Below are positions 16,585-29,907 of a stretch of DNA of 64,000 bases, in pieces. A program made the position numbers and the translations under genes. The first letter of the stretch is position 1. Each line of letters begins with the position of its first letter. Origin of the DNA: Rouxiella badensis (GTDB lineage Bacteria > Pseudomonadota > Gammaproteobacteria > Enterobacterales > Enterobacteriaceae); the NCBI RefSeq assembly GCF_002093665.1, contig NZ_MRWE01000006.1, forward strand, positions 95,194 through 159,193, read 5' to 3'. The notes beneath the pieces are model-generated. The model was given only the letters and a program-made list of their open reading frames with translations. It did not search any database and was not told where the DNA came from.

Positions 16585-17265
16585 CTATCGCAGGTAGAGA
16601 GTCCTCTCCCATCTGTAGTCCGTAAGTACCAGCCGCAGAGTGGATAAAACTTCACCATAATCATCGGCAATATGGTCGATAACAAACTGACGCAGCGCGG
16701 TTGGCATTCTTTCGGCGTTATAGCGCAACAGCGTGCTGTGCCAAAAAACCTGCGGTATGGCGCCTTTATGGCAGGCTAAGACTTCTTCGCGCACGCTCGA
16801 CCCGAGCACTCTGGCCGTAAGATCCTGCCTGCGCCAGTAGCTGTGCTCGTCGGGAAAACCGGCCAGCAAAATTTGATCTGCAAGCGCCAATAACCTCAGC
16901 CCGGAGATATGCACTGGCTGGTCGGCGCAGCATTGTTCGAAAATAGTCAGCAGGTCGGGGCTGATATCCTGGGCCTTTTCCGGTCCGTATTTCTGCGTCC
17001 CAATAGCCAGATAGGTAAAGTGTATCGCCTCCGATGACATCACCTCGGCGAGCGAATCGCCTTCGGTTAGCTGCCTGAGCTGAGCCAGCAGTGCGAGAAT
17101 TTTAGAGTTCAGCGGAGGTTTAATGGCGATGGTTTGACACAGCAGCGTAGGATGAAAAAATGGCGTGGCACGCCGCACACCTATATCCGCAGACTTTTGC
17201 CACAGCGCCTCGGTTCTGGACTGTGCATTATCGTAAGCCTGCTGAATTTCCTGTCTCCAGCCCAT
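16585..17265 (-). CDS. Putative 2H phosphoesterase-like protein
   Basis: A 226-residue protein without signal peptide or membrane segments. Two H-x-T motifs, H82-F-T84 (IHFTYLAIG) and H176-S-T178 (FWHSTLLRY), are 94 residues apart, the defining pattern of the 2H phosphoesterase superfamily (ligT and 2'-5' RNA ligase-like enzymes). That superfamily acts on cyclic phosphodiester ends or similar substrates. I did not recognise a closer family and the rest of the fold is unchecked. It follows the racemase gene by 18 bases and is probably co-transcribed with it. Confidence 0.5.
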   Translation of the reverse strand: MGWRQEIQQAYDNAQSRTEALWQKSADIGVRRATPFFHPTLLCQTIAIKPPLNSKILALLAQLRQLTEGDSLAEVMSSEAIHFTYLAIGTQKYGPEKAQDISPDLLTIFEQCCADQPVHISGLRLLALADQILLAGFPDEHSYWRRQDLTARVLGSSVREEVLACHKGAIPQVFWHSTLLRYNAERMPTALRQFVIDHIADDYGEVLSTLRLVLTDYRWERTLYLR

Positions 17266-17283
17266 GAAAACCTCTCGTCCACG

Positions 17284-17955
17284 TTAACTGTTTAGTAATT
17301 TCCTGACGGCAAGTCCGGCCGCCAAGACCGGGTTCACCACCGGTATTGAGGTATAAGGGGCCACCAGCGCGGCAACGTCGGTAGTGGCCATGCCGGTGCA
17401 GGCCAAAGCAACCACCTTAGCGCCGTCTTTTTCACAGGCCAGCACCGCCTCGATAATCGCCGCTTTGCCCGCCTCGCTATGAATATCGTGGGTGCAGTTT
17501 ACGCCCTTCGGCTGTCGATAAGTGCGCAGTCTGTCGTGTAAAACCTCATAAAATATTGCCGGTGCTCGCGGTTCGATCCCAATGGCCCCCACGCTGTGGC
17601 TGAAGGTAAGCGCCTGCTCACAACAGGACTGCCCGGCACCGACAACGGGAATGCTGAGCAACTGACGCAGCTGTTTTACCGCCGGATCCGAGGCACAGCT
17701 TATCAAAAGAATATCGTAGGATTTTTGCAGCTCAAGGCCGAGAGCCAGAAGTTTTGGCACGGCGAGCGCCAGCGTTTGCTCATCATGGATACCGTCATAC
17801 TGCTCCGGCAGACAGTAAGTTGTCATCGCCAATTCTGGATGATTTGCAATGATAATATTCTGATGAATATCCAGGAAATCCTTATCCTGCGAGGTCACTA
17901 CGCGTATTAATGCAACCTTTGCCTGCGCTTGTTGTTTTAGTAATTCTGCGTTCAT
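17284..17955 (-). CDS. Aspartate/glutamate (hydantoin-type) racemase family protein
   Basis: A 223-residue cofactor-independent racemase of the Asp/Glu/hydantoin group. Two catalytic-type cysteines sit in the expected settings: Cys87 in DILLISCASDPA and Cys186 in VVALACTGMA, with a pseudo-symmetric two-domain layout and the C-terminal IPVVNPVLAAGLAV motif. The substrate is unknown; hydantoin racemase and maleate isomerase-like enzymes are alternatives. It is the first gene of a two-gene unit with the 2H-like gene. The remnant of an AraC regulator lies 24 bases upstream in the same orientation and may once have controlled it. Confidence 0.75.
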   Translation of the reverse strand: MNAELLKQQAQAKVALIRVVTSQDKDFLDIHQNIIIANHPELAMTTYCLPEQYDGIHDEQTLALAVPKLLALGLELQKSYDILLISCASDPAVKQLRQLLSIPVVGAGQSCCEQALTFSHSVGAIGIEPRAPAIFYEVLHDRLRTYRQPKGVNCTHDIHSEAGKAAIIEAVLACEKDGAKVVALACTGMATTDVAALVAPYTSIPVVNPVLAAGLAVRKLLNS

Positions 17956-17979
17956 GCATTTTCCCCGGAATGAAGTCGG

Positions 17980-18101
17980 CTAATCAGCCGCACCCTCAGC
18001 GGCCTGCTGGCGATACTGTTTTGGTGAGCAGGACATAATACGCTTAAACGCGTGACTAAACGCACTGTCTGAATCATAACCCAAAGACTGACCGATGGAA
18101 G
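17980..18101 (-). pseudogene. AraC-family regulator remnant (C-terminal 39 codons)
   Basis: On the minus strand the frame ending with TAG at 17980-17982 reads [20 protein letters not shown], then RIMSCSPKQYRQQ and a short tail. This is the second helix-turn-helix of an AraC-type regulator, with the typical [14 protein letters not shown] and SPKQYR motifs. No start codon or N-terminal part exists: homology ends at about 18101, exactly where the truncated SDR gene of the opposite strand begins. Together they mark one deletion. Confidence 0.8.
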
Positions 18102-18764
18102 ATTAACGGGGCAGGAATTATGATAGCGCCACTGACCCGCGACGCACGTGGCTATGAGTCACAGTTTTCCACTAACCATCTGGGGCATTTTCAGCTTACG
18201 GCGCGGCTGTTTCCGGCGTTAAGACAGGCAAACGGGGCCCGCGTGGTCTGCGTCTCTTCCGCCGGTCATCGCCTGTCAGACATTCACTTCGAAGATCCTA
18301 ACTATTATCACCGACCTTATGAAAAATGGCCGGCATACGGGCAGTCCAAAACGGCTAACGTTCTGTTTGCGCTAGCGTTAGACACGTTGGGTAAAAACGT
18401 TAGCGTACGCGCTTTCTCCCTGCATCCCGGGGCAATATTTACCCCACTACTGCGCTTTATGGCCCATGAAGACTATGGTGTTGTGGGTGTCCTCAACGAG
18501 CAGGGTGAAATAAAAACCACCGCAGAAGCTGGATTCAAGACGCCGGAGCAAGGCGCGGCCACCGCCGTCTGGTGTGCAACCAGCCCGCAGTTGGAGGGTC
18601 GAGGTGGGGTGTACTGCGAAGACTGCGACATCGCCACACTAAAGATTGAAAAAGACGCCCTTCATGGCGTGATGCCGTGGGCGGTCGATGCTGAGTCTGC
18701 GCACAAGCTCTGGAAGTTAAGCGAACAACTCACCGGCGTCACCTTTAACCCCGATGAGTCGTAG
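18102..18764 (+). pseudogene. Short-chain dehydrogenase/reductase, N-terminally truncated
   Basis: The frame from 18102 (INGAGIM, degenerate form of the SDR NNAG motif) through ATG 18120 to the stop at 18764 encodes the last two thirds of a classical SDR. It retains the NHLGHFQLT helix, catalytic Ser in [10 protein letters not shown]-x-x-x-K in [11 protein letters not shown] and PGAIFTPL. The first roughly 90 residues, with the TGxxxGIG nucleotide-binding motif, are missing, so the product cannot bind NAD(P) normally. It abuts the AraC remnant, so its promoter is gone too. A 214-residue frame from 18120 remains open, which is why an automatic annotation may call it intact. Confidence 0.8.
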
Positions 18765-18770
18765 GGAGGC

Positions 18771-22204
<3,434 letters not shown>

Positions 22205-22207
<3 letters not shown>

Positions 22208-22233
22208 TTTTGCCTGCTTTCCAGTAACAATCC
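22205..22233 (-). promoter_or_regulatory. RAT antiterminator site for BglG
   Basis: Read on the minus strand the site begins GGATTGTTACTGGAAAGC and continues AGGCAAAACCT, matching the BglG/LicT ribonucleic antiterminator consensus across its length. Active BglG bound here would stop formation of the terminator at 22142-22207. I did not find a second RAT upstream of bglG, unlike in E. coli. Confidence 0.92.
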
Positions 22234-22322
22234 TAACTTTCGGTAAACAGCATGCCCTGAGAGAAAGCTTTACTCAAGCACGCGTCTCACCGTCGTTTGG
22301 ATTTTGTGAGCGATCTCTCGAA

Positions 22323-23315
<993 letters not shown>

Positions 23316-23366
23316 TTATTGAGTAAAATTGGGGTAGGGTTTGCGGGTTTTAAACAGGAGGCTGAA

Positions 23367-23636
23367 ATGAGCGAAGAAAATTTATCCCAAAGAATCGATC
23401 AACTGGAACGCATCAACCGTGAGCTGTTGGTTCAAATATCTGCCATGCGCATGCTGTTTGGCAGCGTCGGCAACACCATGAATGCGCAGTTTGAAAATAG
23501 CTTCACGACCGGGGTAAAAACCTTCGTGGAACGTGAGAAAGAAGCGTTGAACGCCAGCGAGATTGATGAGGCGTCGAAGAAATTCCGCACTGACGTGCTT
23601 AACTGCGTGTCTTCTCTGCTGCCAACCGTTATTTAA
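23367..23636 (+). CDS. Small conserved-looking protein of unknown function
   Basis: An 89-residue soluble protein with an excellent ribosome site (AGGAGG, six bases before ATG 23367). Residues 1-30 (SEENLSQRIDQLERINRELL) look like a coiled coil; the rest is helical and charged (KTFVEREKEALNASEIDEAS). No signal peptide. The frame remains open to 23196 upstream but that part overlaps the divergent bglG leader and has no start signal. Monocistronic, with a terminator directly downstream. Confidence 0.7.
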   Translation: MSEENLSQRIDQLERINRELLVQISAMRMLFGSVGNTMNAQFENSFTTGVKTFVEREKEALNASEIDEASKKFRTDVLNCVSSLLPTVI

Positions 23637-23643
23637 GTATCAA

Positions 23644-23679
23644 CACCCTGCATTTGTTCATTAATGCAGGGTGGATTTT
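23644..23679. terminator. Terminator between convergent genes
   Basis: CACCCTGCATT pairs with AATGCAGGGTG (11 bp) around an 8-base loop, followed by GGATTTTATC on the plus strand. It serves the small gene ending at 23636 and possibly yaiW (ends 23697) on the other strand. Confidence 0.8.
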
Positions 23680-23696
23680 ATCAACAAAATAACGCG

Positions 23697-24854
23697 TTAA
23701 CCTCGAGTCAGGCACTGACGTCTGCGCTCATCCACGCGCTGGGCAAACCAGGCGGTGGTCAGATTTCGGGTTATTTTCGGGCTGTTTAGCTCAATCCCCG
23801 GCAGCATTTCTCGCGGCACCTTTTTACCCGCCGTTTTATCGGCGAGCGCAAACACTAACTTCCAGGTCGGCGTCTTCTCAAAATCGATTGACTCACCCAG
23901 CCTGAGATCGCGAGAAATATCCGAATTACTCAGACTCAGCCTTTTACTCAGCCTGCGCACGGCCATTTCGGTTTTCCCCGTCGTATCGCTGTAGCTCACC
24001 ACGTCGCCATCAAGCGCCAACTTTACCCCGGATAAACGACTCACCGCCTGCTGAAAGGCTGCATTTCGGCTGGCATAAAAACCCGCGTTATAGTCGGCGA
24101 AGCGGTAAATCGGCTCACTGTAGTGCGTCGGATAACCGAGCAAATGCGCGATACCGAAATACATGCCCCCTCTGCGGCTAAATACTTCGCGACGAATAGT
24201 GCCGTCAATGGGATACGGGTAGCCACTCGCCTTAGATTCGGCAAAGGCGACACTGACCTGCATCGGGCCGCCGGTATGCACCGGATTAAGGTTGCCAAAC
24301 AGCTTCTGCCCCATAGGCACCATGCCGATAAAGTCGTCGAAAATCGCGCTTAGCTCTTTCTCGCTGCGAACGTTGTCCAGGCGATCGCTATAGGACTTGC
24401 CGTTGGGAGAGTTGATTTTTAGCGCGGTATGAACCAAGAATGCAGGAATATGAACCTCGGCCGCCCGTCTATCTATCTCTTTCCAGGCGATTTTCCCCAA
24501 ACCTGGCACCGGCGCATTGGCGTTAAAGTTGGATTCTTGTTCAGTGACCGCCAATACGGCGCAGATATTTTCCGTCGTCGGGTCGATTTTTTGCGTGATA
24601 AACGCGGTGCTGATGTCCTTCGCCCATCCCTGTTTATCGGCAACGTTGGCCGGCATCAGTGACACAATATCCGCTCGTACCTGTTCAGGTCGCTGGGTGC
24701 TGACGGTATTTTTTTCGGAACTGCATCCTGCGAGCAGTGAAAGAAGCAAAGCGCCAACCACCGGCTGCGTGCGCAGTTTCAGCAGAATGCGCGCACGGGG
24801 CAACAGTGCCACTTGGCGAGCGTTGTTGGTAAATAAAATGTTATTGAGCGTCAT
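23697..24854 (-). CDS. yaiW: YaiW-family (DUF1615) surface lipoprotein
   Basis: A 385-residue lipoprotein with lipobox LAGC (Cys44). YaiW of E. coli is a surface-exposed outer-membrane lipoprotein that helps uptake of proline-rich peptides in cooperation with SbmA; the present gene has no sbmA neighbour. Strong matches to E. coli include SIAFAE-like VSVAFAESKASGYPYPIDGT, EVFSRRGGMYFG, PIYRFADYNAGFYASRNAAF and the C-terminal SPKITRNLTTAWFAQRVDER. The N-region before the hydrophobic stretch is unusually long (about 30 residues with several Arg), but no later ATG is available. Monocistronic. Confidence 0.9.
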   Translation of the reverse strand: MTLNNILFTNNARQVALLPRARILLKLRTQPVVGALLLSLLAGCSSEKNTVSTQRPEQVRADIVSLMPANVADKQGWAKDISTAFITQKIDPTTENICAVLAVTEQESNFNANAPVPGLGKIAWKEIDRRAAEVHIPAFLVHTALKINSPNGKSYSDRLDNVRSEKELSAIFDDFIGMVPMGQKLFGNLNPVHTGGPMQVSVAFAESKASGYPYPIDGTIRREVFSRRGGMYFGIAHLLGYPTHYSEPIYRFADYNAGFYASRNAAFQQAVSRLSGVKLALDGDVVSYSDTTGKTEMAVRRLSKRLSLSNSDISRDLRLGESIDFEKTPTWKLVFALADKTAGKKVPREMLPGIELNSPKITRNLTTAWFAQRVDERRRQCLTRG

Positions 24855-24949
24855 GTTTTCCCTGAATAATCAAACCAGTCACCTGGTCCGATTATTCACA
24901 GAATGAACGACAACAACAAAGCTTTTATTTACCAAGGTTGGCAGGAAAA

Positions 24950-25918
24950 TTACGCCGCCTTCTCGACAAAATAGTTCAGAACCTCACAGCCTTTCCCCAC
25001 GGACGGGGTTGCAATCACCCTTTTGCTGGCGATATCAATAATACTCACCGTACCGTCAGCTTCGTTAGCGATGAGAAGGCGCTTATTATCCGGACTGAAG
25101 CAACCGTCCATCGGCTTATTACCGACGTTAAAGCAGGCTATTTCATTTAGGCCGCCATCAAACAGGGTCGCGACCGGCTCTTGATCGCCAATCACAATGA
25201 GATATTCACCATCTTGACTGAAACGGACAATTTGCGCCCCTTTCTTATGCCCACGCAGTGGAACATATCTTTTAATTTTATGCGTTTGGCTATCAATAAT
25301 AACTAGTTCAGGTTTATCGGCATTGCTGGTCACAATAAATGGCGCATGCGGTGCAGCGGAAATACCGTTCACACCTCCCGGCATGTCAATATTATCGATG
25401 ACTTTCCCATTAGTATTTTTTAATTCTACGACCGTGACGCTGGCATCTTCCTCGTTGTCTGTGAATAACTTATTTCCTTCCGGTGTTACGCTCAGACGAT
25501 GCGTATAGGTTGAAGGCACAGAAATTTGGCGGATAACTTTATCGGTTTTAGGGTCGATGACGGCTATCGTGGCGCTATTTTCACAGCAGAGATAGACGTT
25601 GCCATCGGCACCGAGACGCGCGGTGTGCGGTGCTTCAAGCGGGCTAAGCTCAATGAATCCGCTGAGTTCATGGTTGATAAGACTAATAACAGCAACCTGA
25701 TGCTGAGGATGTGGATTATCGCCATGAATTCCGTCGCCAAATATCGGCACATAGGCTTTATCGTGTTCAGGAATAATCAACAACTCATGGGGATTGCGTG
25801 GGAATCCGGTTAATACTTTCTCTACTTCCAATGTTTCTGGATGCAAAAATAATACGCGACCACCCTGCTTATCTACCGCAATAATACCGTACCGGTTGTT
25901 ATTTTCTGATAAAGACAT
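24950..25918 (-). CDS. YncE-like beta-propeller protein, cytoplasmic
   Basis: A 322-residue protein made of repeating blades of the YVTN/YncE type, for example ATIAVIDPKTDKVIRQISVP, SVTVVELKNTNGKVIDNIDM, ELVIIDSQTHKIKRYVPL and GTVSIIDIASKRVIATP, each about 40 residues apart. Unlike E. coli YncE there is no signal peptide, so it should be cytoplasmic. GNKLFTDNEEDAS and NKRLLIANEADGT are typical inter-blade turns. Function and ligand unknown. It stands alone between yaiW and the Qnr gene, reading in the same direction as both but separated by about 100 bases on each side. Confidence 0.75.
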   Translation of the reverse strand: MSLSENNNRYGIIAVDKQGGRVLFLHPETLEVEKVLTGFPRNPHELLIIPEHDKAYVPIFGDGIHGDNPHPQHQVAVISLINHELSGFIELSPLEAPHTARLGADGNVYLCCENSATIAVIDPKTDKVIRQISVPSTYTHRLSVTPEGNKLFTDNEEDASVTVVELKNTNGKVIDNIDMPGGVNGISAAPHAPFIVTSNADKPELVIIDSQTHKIKRYVPLRGHKKGAQIVRFSQDGEYLIVIGDQEPVATLFDGGLNEIACFNVGNKPMDGCFSPDNKRLLIANEADGTVSIIDIASKRVIATPSVGKGCEVLNYFVEKAA

Positions 25919-26020
25919 GTCAGCTCCGTGATATTTTCAATAAGAAATACGGGTAATAGCCCTATGCTGTTAACTGTACTCATAAGGATAGTCGCTTATT
26001 TCCACTATCGCGATAGCGTA

Positions 26021-26680
26021 TTAAACCGAGCTCACCACAATCAGACCAATCCGTTCCAATAACTGCGCCTGCTGCCATATATCAATCTTCACTCCGTCAA
26101 GGCTAACGCGGCGGATATTTAAATCCCCCAGCTCTGAACGCGTTAAGTCGCAAAAGGTGAAATCTGCCGTCGTCCAGTCTATTTGATGAAACTCTCCGCC
26201 AGACAAGTCTGACCCCCTAAAACTGGCCCCCAGTATATTGGCACCGGTCCAACGGTTTTCCCATAATTCGCATTTTTCGAGCACGACTTTCTGAAAGTTG
26301 GCATAGCTAAAATTATTCTTGGTGAGATAGGCTCGGCAAAAATAAGAGCGGCTGGTGATCATATTCATGAAACTGGCACCGCGAAAGTCAGCCCCTGACG
26401 CTTTACACTCACGGATTTCGCAGCCAATAGCCTCTACGTGTTTAAAATCGGCCATGGTCAAATCACAGCGCACGAAGCTGCTTTCTCGCAGGTTGGCACG
26501 CTGAAAACAGCAGCCAACCTGCTGACTGTCATCATAAAAATCACAGTCAATAAACTCGCTTTCTGACAAGTCAGCGCCGCTAAAATCACAGCGGATAAAG
26601 CGGCAGTTTTGCAATTTCTCATCGCAAAAAGTGGCGTCATCGAAACGCATATCGCTGTAGGTTTTATTTTGGACGGTCAT
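26021..26680 (-). CDS. Chromosomal Qnr-family pentapeptide repeat protein
   Basis: A 219-residue pentapeptide repeat protein closely resembling QnrB: FSGADLSESEFIDCDFYD, GADFRGASFMNMIT, VVLEKCELWENRWTGANILG, GSDLSGGEFHQIDW and SELGDLNIRRVSLDGVK line up with the plasmid protein, and the length (Qnr 214-218) agrees. Qnr proteins fold as a right-handed beta-helix and protect DNA gyrase and topoisomerase IV from quinolones. The loops and C-terminal dimerisation helix (IWQQAQLLERIGLIVV) are present. AGAGGGAAA precedes the ATG. The start overlaps the end of the sensor kinase gene by 17 bases, so it is translated from the same operon. Actual quinolone protection is inferred, not shown. Confidence 0.85.
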   Translation of the reverse strand: MTVQNKTYSDMRFDDATFCDEKLQNCRFIRCDFSGADLSESEFIDCDFYDDSQQVGCCFQRANLRESSFVRCDLTMADFKHVEAIGCEIRECKASGADFRGASFMNMITSRSYFCRAYLTKNNFSYANFQKVVLEKCELWENRWTGANILGASFRGSDLSGGEFHQIDWTTADFTFCDLTRSELGDLNIRRVSLDGVKIDIWQQAQLLERIGLIVVSSV

Positions 26681-28133
26681 TTTCCCTCTGGGTATTTTTC
26701 GGAAAGGGTTCAGGCATTTTCAGCGGGAAAAACAGCGTAAATCGCGTCTCGCGGTTTTCACTGGTGACGTCCCAACGCCCCTGATGCAGGTTCATGATGC
26801 TGCGTACAATAGACAACCCCAGTCCGCTTGATTGGGATCGGGTATTACGCGACACGTCGGCGCGATAAAATCTGTCAAAGAGTCGCGCCAGATGCTGCGA
26901 CTCGATAGTCGGGCCGAGATTAGTCACGCTGATGCAGGTACCTTTAGGCATTTGCTCGGCCAGCAGCAAGATTTCAGAACCAGGATCGGCATAACGAATC
27001 GCATTGGCCAACAGGTTTGCCAGCGCGCGGCGCAGCAGGTTGGCATCCGCCCAGACGCTGCCGTCGCTGCGTAATTTAAGCCTCACATGACGTTCATCCG
27101 CGGGACCTTCAAAGTATTCTCCCACCCGCTCAAACTCGTCGGCAAGCGTAAGTTGGGCACGCTCAATGGCGTGGTCCGCGTGCTCGGCGCGCGCCAAAAA
27201 GAGCATGTTATCGGTCATTTTAGACAACCGCAGCAGCTCCTCAAAATTCGAACCCAACAGTTTCTCATAGTACTCGACTCCGCGACGCTGGCTTAGCGCG
27301 ACCTCCGTTTGCCCAAGCAGATTGCCAATCGGCGTGCGGAGATCGTGCGCCATATCCGCCGAAACCTGACTCAACTGAGTAAAGCTTATCTCCAGCCTGT
27401 CGAGCATTTCATTAAATGCCTCGATAAGCGTCGACAGCTCTCGCGGTGCCTGAGTGCTGTCAATTCGCACCGACAAATTACGAATGCCAATTTCGGCGGT
27501 TTGCCCGGCAAGACGCCGCAGTGGGCTAAGCCCGCGCCGGGCAATGAGATAAGCCAATAGCGCAGTTAATGCCCCCGCCCCCAGCGCAAGCAGGAAAATC
27601 TGTTCGCGATAGACCTCTAAAATCCGCGTACGTTCGGTCATCAGTCGGCCGCTGATAATCTCAAGATCATGCGGCGAATCCGAGGTTTGTGCCGCGGCAG
27701 AGACCGAGATAAATGGCGTGTCGTCGCGCGAGGCACTGTGCTGAACTGCCGCAAGCGTGAGATCTTTATTGGCAGGAACAGGGGGAATATCAGGCACCGG
27801 TGAATGGCCGGGATTGACTTCAATAAGCGGGGGTTGGCCGGGAAAACGCAGCACCAGCAGCGATTCCTGGTTGCCCAGCATGTTGGCAAACAACTGAGGT
27901 TTCTCGTGGATCAGATTGATCACGTCTTCGTCACGAAGCAGAGTACGGATCTGTTCTACGCGGGTCAGCAACGCGCCGTCATCGCGGAGACTGATCTGTT
28001 TTTCCAGCGTGCGATATAGCGTAAAACCGACGGCGGCGATCACTATAAATGAAAGTAACGCAAAAATGATCGACAGACGCGTGGTGAGCGAAATGTGTTG
28101 CCAGGCGCTGAGACGTGAGCGGGCAGGTTTCAT
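26664..28133 (-). CDS. Heavy-metal-type sensor histidine kinase
   Basis: A 489-residue inner-membrane kinase of the CusS/CopS-like group. Helix 1 is about 19-41, a periplasmic domain spans about 42-178, helix 2 about 179-198, then HAMP, the phosphoacceptor His263 in [16 protein letters not shown]-box [10 protein letters not shown] and G-box [13 protein letters not shown]. It overlaps the response regulator gene by four bases (ATGA) and the Qnr gene by 17. The periplasmic part lacks the Met/His-rich clusters typical of copper sensors, so the stimulus is unknown; a Pro-rich PVPDIPPVP stretch near 113-121 is notable. Confidence 0.88.
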   Translation of the reverse strand: MKPARSRLSAWQHISLTTRLSIIFALLSFIVIAAVGFTLYRTLEKQISLRDDGALLTRVEQIRTLLRDEDVINLIHEKPQLFANMLGNQESLLVLRFPGQPPLIEVNPGHSPVPDIPPVPANKDLTLAAVQHSASRDDTPFISVSAAAQTSDSPHDLEIISGRLMTERTRILEVYREQIFLLALGAGALTALLAYLIARRGLSPLRRLAGQTAEIGIRNLSVRIDSTQAPRELSTLIEAFNEMLDRLEISFTQLSQVSADMAHDLRTPIGNLLGQTEVALSQRRGVEYYEKLLGSNFEELLRLSKMTDNMLFLARAEHADHAIERAQLTLADEFERVGEYFEGPADERHVRLKLRSDGSVWADANLLRRALANLLANAIRYADPGSEILLLAEQMPKGTCISVTNLGPTIESQHLARLFDRFYRADVSRNTRSQSSGLGLSIVRSIMNLHQGRWDVTSENRETRFTLFFPLKMPEPFPKNTQRENDRPK

Positions 28134-28804
28134 GATTCGTCTTCGCAGCGGTAACCGACGCCGTGAACGGTATGGATCAGCTTGAGATCGAAGGGATCGT
28201 CAATTTTCTGCCGCAGGCGGCGCACCGCAACATCGACGACGTTGGTATCGCTGTCGAAATTCATGTCCCACACTCGCGAGGCTATCACCGAGCGCGAAAG
28301 CACCTGCCCTTCGTGCTGCATAAACAGCTGAAGTAAATTAAATTCTTTATTGGTCAATGTAATACGCGTTCCGGCGCGGATAACCCGCCGTTTGGGAATG
28401 TCTATCTGCAGGTCGGCCAACTCGACTATTTCTTCCTGCTTAACCCGTGCTCCACGGCGCAGTGCGACGCGAATTCGCGCCAAAAGCTCGGCAAAGGAAA
28501 AAGGTTTAACCAGATAGTCGTCGGCACCGAGGTCCAGCCCTTTGAGCTTGTCCTCCAGCGTGCCGCGTGCGGTCAGGAACAGCACCGGCGTTTTCAGCTG
28601 TTTGTCGAGGCGTCTCATCACTTCCCAGCCGTCCATTTCAGGCATCATCACGTCGAGCAGTATGAGATCGTAGAGAAATTCTTGCGCCAGATGCAGACCG
28701 TCGAGGCCATTAGTCGCCACATCGACTACGTATCCTGCCTCTGTCAGGCCGCTGCGCATATATTCCCCGGCTTTGGGTTCATCTTCAATGACCAGAATTC
28801 TCAC
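28130..28804 (-). CDS. OmpR-type response regulator (CusR/HprR-like)
   Basis: A 224-residue regulator: receiver domain with Asp51 in [16 protein letters not shown] and Lys in YLVKPFSF, then a winged helix with [18 protein letters not shown] and [11 protein letters not shown] prefer the GTG at 28804 (VRILVIEDE) because GGGGGAAG is well placed before it and relatives start at this residue; an in-frame ATG seven codons upstream (28825) would lie on the wrong side of that site. First gene of the regulator-kinase-Qnr operon. Confidence 0.88.
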   Translation of the reverse strand: MRILVIEDEPKAGEYMRSGLTEAGYVVDVATNGLDGLHLAQEFLYDLILLDVMMPEMDGWEVMRRLDKQLKTPVLFLTARGTLEDKLKGLDLGADDYLVKPFSFAELLARIRVALRRGARVKQEEIVELADLQIDIPKRRVIRAGTRITLTNKEFNLLQLFMQHEGQVLSRSVIASRVWDMNFDSDTNVVDVAVRRLRQKIDDPFDLKLIHTVHGVGYRCEDES

Positions 28805-28832
28805 ATTGCTTCCCCCGTTATGCATAAAACAG

Positions 28833-28858
28833 CGGGCGCACGCATAAGACTGCGCCCT
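28833..28858 (-). terminator. Terminator after the alpha/beta hydrolase gene
   Basis: On the minus strand GGGCGCA and TGCGCCC pair around a 10-base loop and are followed by GCTGTTTTATG. It separates the hydrolase gene from the two-component operon downstream. Confidence 0.65.
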
Positions 28859-28877
28859 GCCGGGTTAACCACTACGA

Positions 28878-29648
28878 CTATTTCAGTGCGTGCTGCGCTG
28901 CCTGCTCAATCAAAGCGGCCACTTCTTTAGGGTGAGATTCATATACCGAGTGGCTTGCTCCCGGAATTTCAACCTTATGGCTGTGAGCACGTGCGGCATA
29001 CATGCGTTCAAGATCGGGATTAATGATTTTGTCGGATTCAGCCACCATATACCAACTCGGTTTTACCTTCCACGCTGGGTCAGGAATATTCGCGGTGAAG
29101 ACGCTGGCGTTGGTGGGCATCTGCGCGTTGGCTTCAAACTGCGCCTCTTTCAACGGCAGGTCGGCGGCAAAGTCGGACGGGAAGTATTGCGGCTTGATGG
29201 TCAGATAGCCGTCTGCTGATTTGGCAAAAGGATGCGCCGAATTTGGGAACTTCTTACCGTTGCTGGCTTCGGTTTCACCGGCGTCGAGAGCGTGTGCGGC
29301 GATATAGACTAGGCCTGCAACATGTGAATCATTCCCTGCTTCGGTAATGATTGCGCCGCCGTAGCTGTGTCCTACCAGAATAGCCTGACCCTTTTGCTCA
29401 TCAAGAATGCGTTTGGTGGCGGTGACGTCATCATTAAAGGAGGTCAGCGGTTCCTGGACCAGCGTCACGTTATAGCCGTCCTGGGTCAGAATATCGTACA
29501 CAGGACGCCAGCCCGAACCGCCCACAAATGCACCATGAACCAGAACAATATTTTTAACCGGCGCCGCCAAAGCCGGTGCCGCCGCACCCGCGAACAGTAA
29601 TGCAGTAATAGACGAAGTAATCAGACGTTTTTTAAATGAGTTTTTCAT
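28878..29648 (-). CDS. Secreted alpha/beta hydrolase
   Basis: A 256-residue hydrolase with a cleavable signal peptide (KKRLITSSITALLFAGAAAP, then ALA before APVKN), so probably periplasmic. The mature enzyme starts IVLVHGAFVGGSGWRPVYD, carries the nucleophile elbow GHSYGG (Ser near 97) and a C-terminal GASHSVYESHP with the catalytic His. Relatives in the esterase/salicylate-binding-protein group use the same lid and HGAF motif. The substrate is unknown. Monocistronic, followed by a terminator. Confidence 0.8.
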   Translation of the reverse strand: MKNSFKKRLITSSITALLFAGAAAPALAAPVKNIVLVHGAFVGGSGWRPVYDILTQDGYNVTLVQEPLTSFNDDVTATKRILDEQKGQAILVGHSYGGAIITEAGNDSHVAGLVYIAAHALDAGETEASNGKKFPNSAHPFAKSADGYLTIKPQYFPSDFAADLPLKEAQFEANAQMPTNASVFTANIPDPAWKVKPSWYMVAESDKIINPDLERMYAARAHSHKVEIPGASHSVYESHPKEVAALIEQAAQHALK

Positions 29649-29808
29649 GATTTTTCCTTAATGATAGTTGATGTTAGGATGCTGCTGCACCATGGGGACC
29701 AGTCTATGGCCGGGGGTCCCACATCAACATGACTCAATCATTACAAAAAAATGACGGAGGGCAGCTCTTTAAGCCGCTTCTCGCTCAAAACTTTTTCCCA
29801 GAAAAGCA

Positions 29809-29835
29809 AAAAACCCGCTTTATGGGCGGGTTTTT
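29809..29835. terminator. Terminator downstream of the cold shock gene
   Basis: AAAAACCCGC and GCGGGTTTTT form a symmetrical stem around a 7-base loop, with A and T runs on both sides; about 70 bases after the csp stop on the minus strand. Confidence 0.88.
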
Positions 29836-29907
29836 CTGTTTGGGCCAACTTAACTGCTCCGGTCTATACCATCATCGCTATCGTAAGTTTGCCTCGCTGT
29901 TCACTTA

